Source: Fratercula arctica (taxonomy: Eukaryota > Chordata > Aves > Charadriiformes > Alcidae). Taken from it: DNA of 64,000 nucleotides. This document shows, piece after piece, positions 60,868 to 64,000 of this stretch. The position numbers and the translations under genes were made by a program. Location of the stretch: NCBI GenBank assembly GCA_947846985.1, contig CANTUZ010000001.1, forward strand, positions 2,294,001-2,358,000. The letters run 5' to 3'. Numbering within the stretch: position 1 is the stretch's first letter; each line of letters opens with the position of its first letter. The notes below the pieces were generated by a model, which saw nothing but the letters and a program-made list of their open reading frames with translations, searched no databases and was not told the origin of the DNA.

Positions 60868-61944
60868 CTAGGATTTCACATCCTTGGATAACGTGCTTGT
60901 GTCGTTACTGGTTCCCAGGTGACTGTTGGGCACGATTCCCAGCGCCACTTCATTTTGAGGCTTCCATGGCATTTTGTTGCCTGCAAACTTCATAAATCGT
61001 TGTCCTGCTAAGAAATACAAAATGGGATCCAAGCAGCTGTTGGTGCTAGCTAGGGGACGGGTCACCTTATAGGCTAGATTGATGGCATTGAGGGTCTGAC
61101 AGTTGAAGTCCCAGCTCCGGAAGGAGTAGTACAAAGTACGAGTGACATGGAAAGGAAGAAAACAAACGATGAAGACCACCAAGACGATGATTATCATCTT
61201 GACTGACTTCTTTTTGGATCGGGACAGCCGGGAGATCCCCCGTGTTGGCTGCAGCAACCTCCGGGCCATTAGGCAGTAGCAGATGATGATGATGAGGAAA
61301 GGGATGCAGAAGAGCAGCACCAGCATCACTGAACTGTAAATGACAAACTCACCAAAGAGGTCCTTGCTGGATGTGTCGTGGCAGGTGATGGTGTCACGCT
61401 TCATGCTGGTGGTGACGAAGAACAGCACAGGAGACTGGCACACAACGGTCACCACCCACACGATGACTGACACCCTTCGGGCATACCGAACGTGTCCCCA
61501 CTGCAGCGACTTCAGTGGGAAGCAGATGCCCAGGAATCGATGGATGCTGATGCAGAGGAGGAACAGGATGCTGCAGTAGAGGTTGGTGTAAAACAAGAAG
61601 CGAACTATCTTACACAAGCCCACGCTGAAGGGCCAGTTGTCCCCCATGGCATAATAATACACCAGGAGGGGCAGGGAGACCACGTAGAGCGTGTCGGACA
61701 CGGCCAGGTTGAACATGTATGTGGTGGAGGCATTCCAGGTCTTGATCCTGAAGATGAAGGCGTAGAGGGCCAACAGGTTGAGAAAGAGCCCCACCACGCA
61801 CACAATGCCATAGGAGACGGGCAGTAGGACGTACTTGAAGTCCTCATCAAATATGCACTTGTAGGCATTGTCTCCTGTGCCATCTGGGTTCAAGGAACTG
61901 TTGATGACTCTGGTCCAGGCTGGAGGAGTCGTTAGGTTTGCCAT
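60868..61944 (-). CDS. P2RY2: P2Y purinoceptor 2, 358 aa
   Basis: A plasma-membrane, Gq-coupled receptor for UTP and ATP. The coding region is one exon. The ATG at 61944 lies four bases inside it, with G at -3 and +4. Visible: N-glycosylation sites N3-L-T and N15-S-S; C111 and C188 (TM3-EL2 disulfide); C30 and C282 (N-terminus-EL3); [11 protein letters not shown] in IL1/TM2; H135-R-F in place of DRY; H266-x-x-R269 in TM6 and R296 at TM7, which correspond to residues known to bind the nucleotide phosphates in mammalian P2Y2; DPILY at 306-310. IL3 is basic (SRSKKKSVK). The 358 aa compare with about 377 in human; the C-tail is shorter and diverged, ending [10 protein letters not shown]1 reads A-M-G-D, so the integrin-binding RGD of mammalian P2Y2 is absent. 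An in-frame ATG at 62034 is upstream of the acceptor and is rejected. P2RY4 is the nearest alternative; synteny favours P2RY2. Confidence 0.95.
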   Translation of the reverse strand: MANLTTPPAWTRVINSSLNPDGTGDNAYKCIFDEDFKYVLLPVSYGIVCVVGLFLNLLALYAFIFRIKTWNASTTYMFNLAVSDTLYVVSLPLLVYYYAMGDNWPFSVGLCKIVRFLFYTNLYCSILFLLCISIHRFLGICFPLKSLQWGHVRYARRVSVIVWVVTVVCQSPVLFFVTTSMKRDTITCHDTSSKDLFGEFVIYSSVMLVLLFCIPFLIIIICYCLMARRLLQPTRGISRLSRSKKKSVKMIIIVLVVFIVCFLPFHVTRTLYYSFRSWDFNCQTLNAINLAYKVTRPLASTNSCLDPILYFLAGQRFMKFAGNKMPWKPQNEVALGIVPNSHLGTSNDTSTLSKDVKS

Positions 61945-61980
61945 CGCCCTGGGGGGAAAGTAAAGAGGCTGTAAGGACAT
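61945..61980 (-). other. P2RY2: P2RY2 coding-exon splice acceptor
   Basis: On the minus strand CTCTTTACTTTCCCCCCAG is followed by GGCG and the ATG, so the exon would begin at 61948 with only four untranslated bases. A second, weaker AG (CCTTACAG) lies about 20 bases upstream at 61970-61969. Confidence 0.75.
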
Positions 61981-62044
61981 GGAGATGAGTCGTCCCTGGA
62001 AGAGGTGGGTTAGATGGGAAAACCCCAGTGGCATGGTGCTACGA

Positions 62045-62521
62045 CATGTCCAGAGTCAGGTCCAGAGGAGGGCCACAAAGATAATCAAAGGGCTGCAGCA
62101 CTTCTCCTATGAAGACAGGCTGAGAGAGTTGGGGTTGTTCAGCCTGGAGAAGAGAAGGCTCCGGGGAGACCTTACAGCAGCCTTCCTGTACCTGAAGGGG
62201 GCCTACAAGAAAGCTGGGGAGGGGCTGTTCACAAGGGCATGTAGCAGTAGGACAAGGGGCAATGGTTTAAACTAGAGCAGGGCAGGTTTAGATTAGACAT
62301 TAGGAAGAAGTTCTTTACAATGAGGGTGGTGAGACACTGGCCCAGGTTGCCCAGAGAGGTGGTGGAGGCCCCATCCCTGGAGACATTCAAGGCCAGGCTG
62401 GATGAGGCTCTGAGCAACCTGATCTAGTTGAAGGTGTCCCCGCTGACTGCAGGGGGGTTGGACTAGATGGCCTTTAAAGGTCCCTTCCAACCCAACACAT
62501 TCTGTGATTCTATGATTCTAT
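62045..62521 (+). mobile_element. CR1 LINE upstream of the P2RY2 coding exon, antisense
   Basis: 5'-truncated CR1 of about 480 bp: GACAGGCTGAGAGAGTTGGG, GTTCAGCCTGGAGAAGAGAA, GTTGCCCAGAGAGGTGGTGG, GGTTGGACTAGATGGCC and terminal CATTCTGTGATTCTATGATT. It begins about 100 bp intronic of the P2RY2 acceptor. The frame 61979-62275 carries [20 protein letters not shown]. Confidence 0.93.
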
Positions 62522-62595
62522 GTTGCATGGTCCACGCTGTCATCACTACTATATTTGTACCCTTCCCTTCTTCTCCCGTCAAGGTTGCCATCAAC

Positions 62596-62606
62596 GCTTA
62601 CCTGTG
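62596..62606 (-). other. Candidate donor of a P2RY2 5' exon
   Basis: Minus strand ACAG followed by GTAAGC (last exon base 62602) is a good donor, about 650 bp upstream of the P2RY2 acceptor. It is not tied to a CpG island or a clear upstream acceptor, so it may be chance. Confidence 0.22.
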
Positions 62607-64000
62607 TCTATCCAAAAGCCACCTGCAAGCATGGCGTGCTGTCTGGCAGGCAGTGCCATCTCAGTGTGGGTGACAATGACTCGAAAGGTGTCAATGTGTG
62701 CCTCCTGCCAGCACATGGCATCCCCATGAAGACCATGGCTTCATTGCGTTGGGCATTAACACAAGCGAGGTAGTCCCTAGCATGGACGGCTTACAGTCAA
62801 GCAGATAAAGGGAGTTTTATTTATCCTCATTTTGCACCTGGAGCACACAGGAGGAACCAAGCTGCTCTAAAGTCACCAACAAACCCCAGGTCCCAAATCT
62901 GGGAGTCTGGCTCAGGCTTCCTGCAGCCCAGCTCAATGCCCCAATCCACCCTTCCCACCACGTTCATGCAGAAATTTGGTCTCCTGTGCTACAGAACAGC
63001 AAAGATGCTCCACTCTGTGCTTAACCATCCACGAGAAGTGACTCAGCTGAGCACTGTGAAAGGTGGGTTCTACCAAACCCCAGGCAGAAAGGGCAAGAAA
63101 AGGGAACTGTGCCCTTCCGCAAGCAATCCCTGTCACTGGCAAGGCTCTGATTTCAGAGATCCTCAGCTCCTTCTTGTAGAGCAAACATCGCCACAACATC
63201 AGGAGGCCCCTTTGATTACCCCAAGGTAACCAAACCTTGCCAAAGAGAGTACGTTCTCCACCACAGGGGCTCTGCCTGGGTTTGGTGCTGCTGCTGGATT
63301 TTTAATGCCAAGGGTTTTTCTTGGGTTGGGCTGACAGTGGCAACCTCACTGGTCCTGCTTCCTGGCCTTGAGACGTGCTCCTCCAGCATCACCACCACCA
63401 GAAAGTCTGCTTGCGCTTGTGCAAAGCTGGTTTTTGCATGGGAATGACCAGCTGAGATGAGAAAAATGGACTCAAAAGAGTCTCTGCAGACATGCCGAGT
63501 CTGGCACTCTCTGTATCAGGAGAGACAAGGGCCCTTTTGTGCGTCGGGGACAGCCCACGACCCAGCCGACACATGATCGCTCAGCAAGCCCATCAGCCAG
63601 GAATCAAATAAAAATGCATTTGCGTCCCTTCCCGTAAAACAAGCCAGTTGGATCTCAGGGGATGGAACATGCTGAGCCCAGTGCTGCTGTTCCCTGTCAC
63701 AGGGAGCCTGCGGAAATGGGGCTATAGGGAGATGAATCCAGTGCAGGAGCTCAAAGACCAGGAGCTACTGCAGGAGAAAGGGTTTGGGTAAAGGTGCCCT
63801 TTGAATGAGCATGTGGGATGTGCCCTGACCCAAATCTCATCATGATTTTGGGTGGTGGAAAAGTGCAATACCAGCCTTCTCAACTAAATGGTTCAGTGCT
63901 AACCTGGTGCCACCATGCTGTGGGGACGGCATGGATGTGCCCTTTCTTGCAAACAAGCACCGTTCTGACCCATAGCTCTCCTGCTCCTACCTCCAATCCA
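62607..64000. other. P2RY2 upstream sequence, no gene seen
   Basis: Single-copy sequence to the window edge. No CpG island or exon recognised, so the P2RY2 promoter probably lies beyond the window. Confidence 0.45.

Noticed and set aside
61945..62034. In-frame upstream ATG for P2RY2 at 62034
   Set aside because: The pyrimidine tract and AG at 61949-61968 place it in the intron. The 358-residue product from 61944 fits the family.

Overview
This is vertebrate, almost certainly avian, nuclear DNA. It has intron-split genes, many 5'-truncated CR1 LINEs ending in ATTCTRTG-type octamers, and predicted proteins that look like bird P2Y receptors. Three protein-coding genes are supported, all on the minus strand: P2RY2 (coding exon 60868-61944), P2RY6, the avian 'P2Y3' receptor (coding exon 21956-22948, 5' exon and CpG promoter near 31133-31270), and the large first coding exon of ARHGEF17/TEM4 (14006-16984). 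The order P2RY2 - P2RY6 - ARHGEF17, all in one direction, matches human 11q13.4 as I recall it, so this is a conserved synteny block read from the opposite strand.

Layout. 1-14005 is the start of ARHGEF17 intron 1. It is packed with at least eight unrelated tandem arrays with units from 4 to 49 bp, and I saw no DH/PH exon. 14006-17250 is ARHGEF17 exon 1 and its CpG island, followed upstream by a long homopurine tract (17120-17660). 17660-21650 is the gap to P2RY6 and holds two CR1 copies. 21650-31270 is P2RY6: a 3' UTR with a poly(A) signal, the coding exon, and an 8.1-kb intron holding a CR1, a 1.5-kb TGGCAC-rich minisatellite, an AT microsatellite and a 35/55-bp minisatellite that runs almost to the 5' exon. 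31270-58390 is a 27-kb intergenic stretch with no convincing exon, one long compound pentanucleotide array and several CR1s, one nested in another. 58390-61948 is the P2RY2 terminal exon with a predicted 2.5-kb 3' UTR. 61949-64000 is P2RY2 upstream sequence with another CR1.

The two receptors are Gq-coupled nucleotide receptors (P2Y2 for UTP/ATP, P2Y6 for UDP). ARHGEF17 encodes a Rho guanine-nucleotide exchange factor. They are neighbours by synteny and not an operon. I found no rRNA, tRNA, CRISPR, prophage or bacterial-type system. The unusual content is the density and higher-order structure of the minisatellites, which would suit a subtelomeric or high-recombination location, plus a few receptor-specific residue changes.
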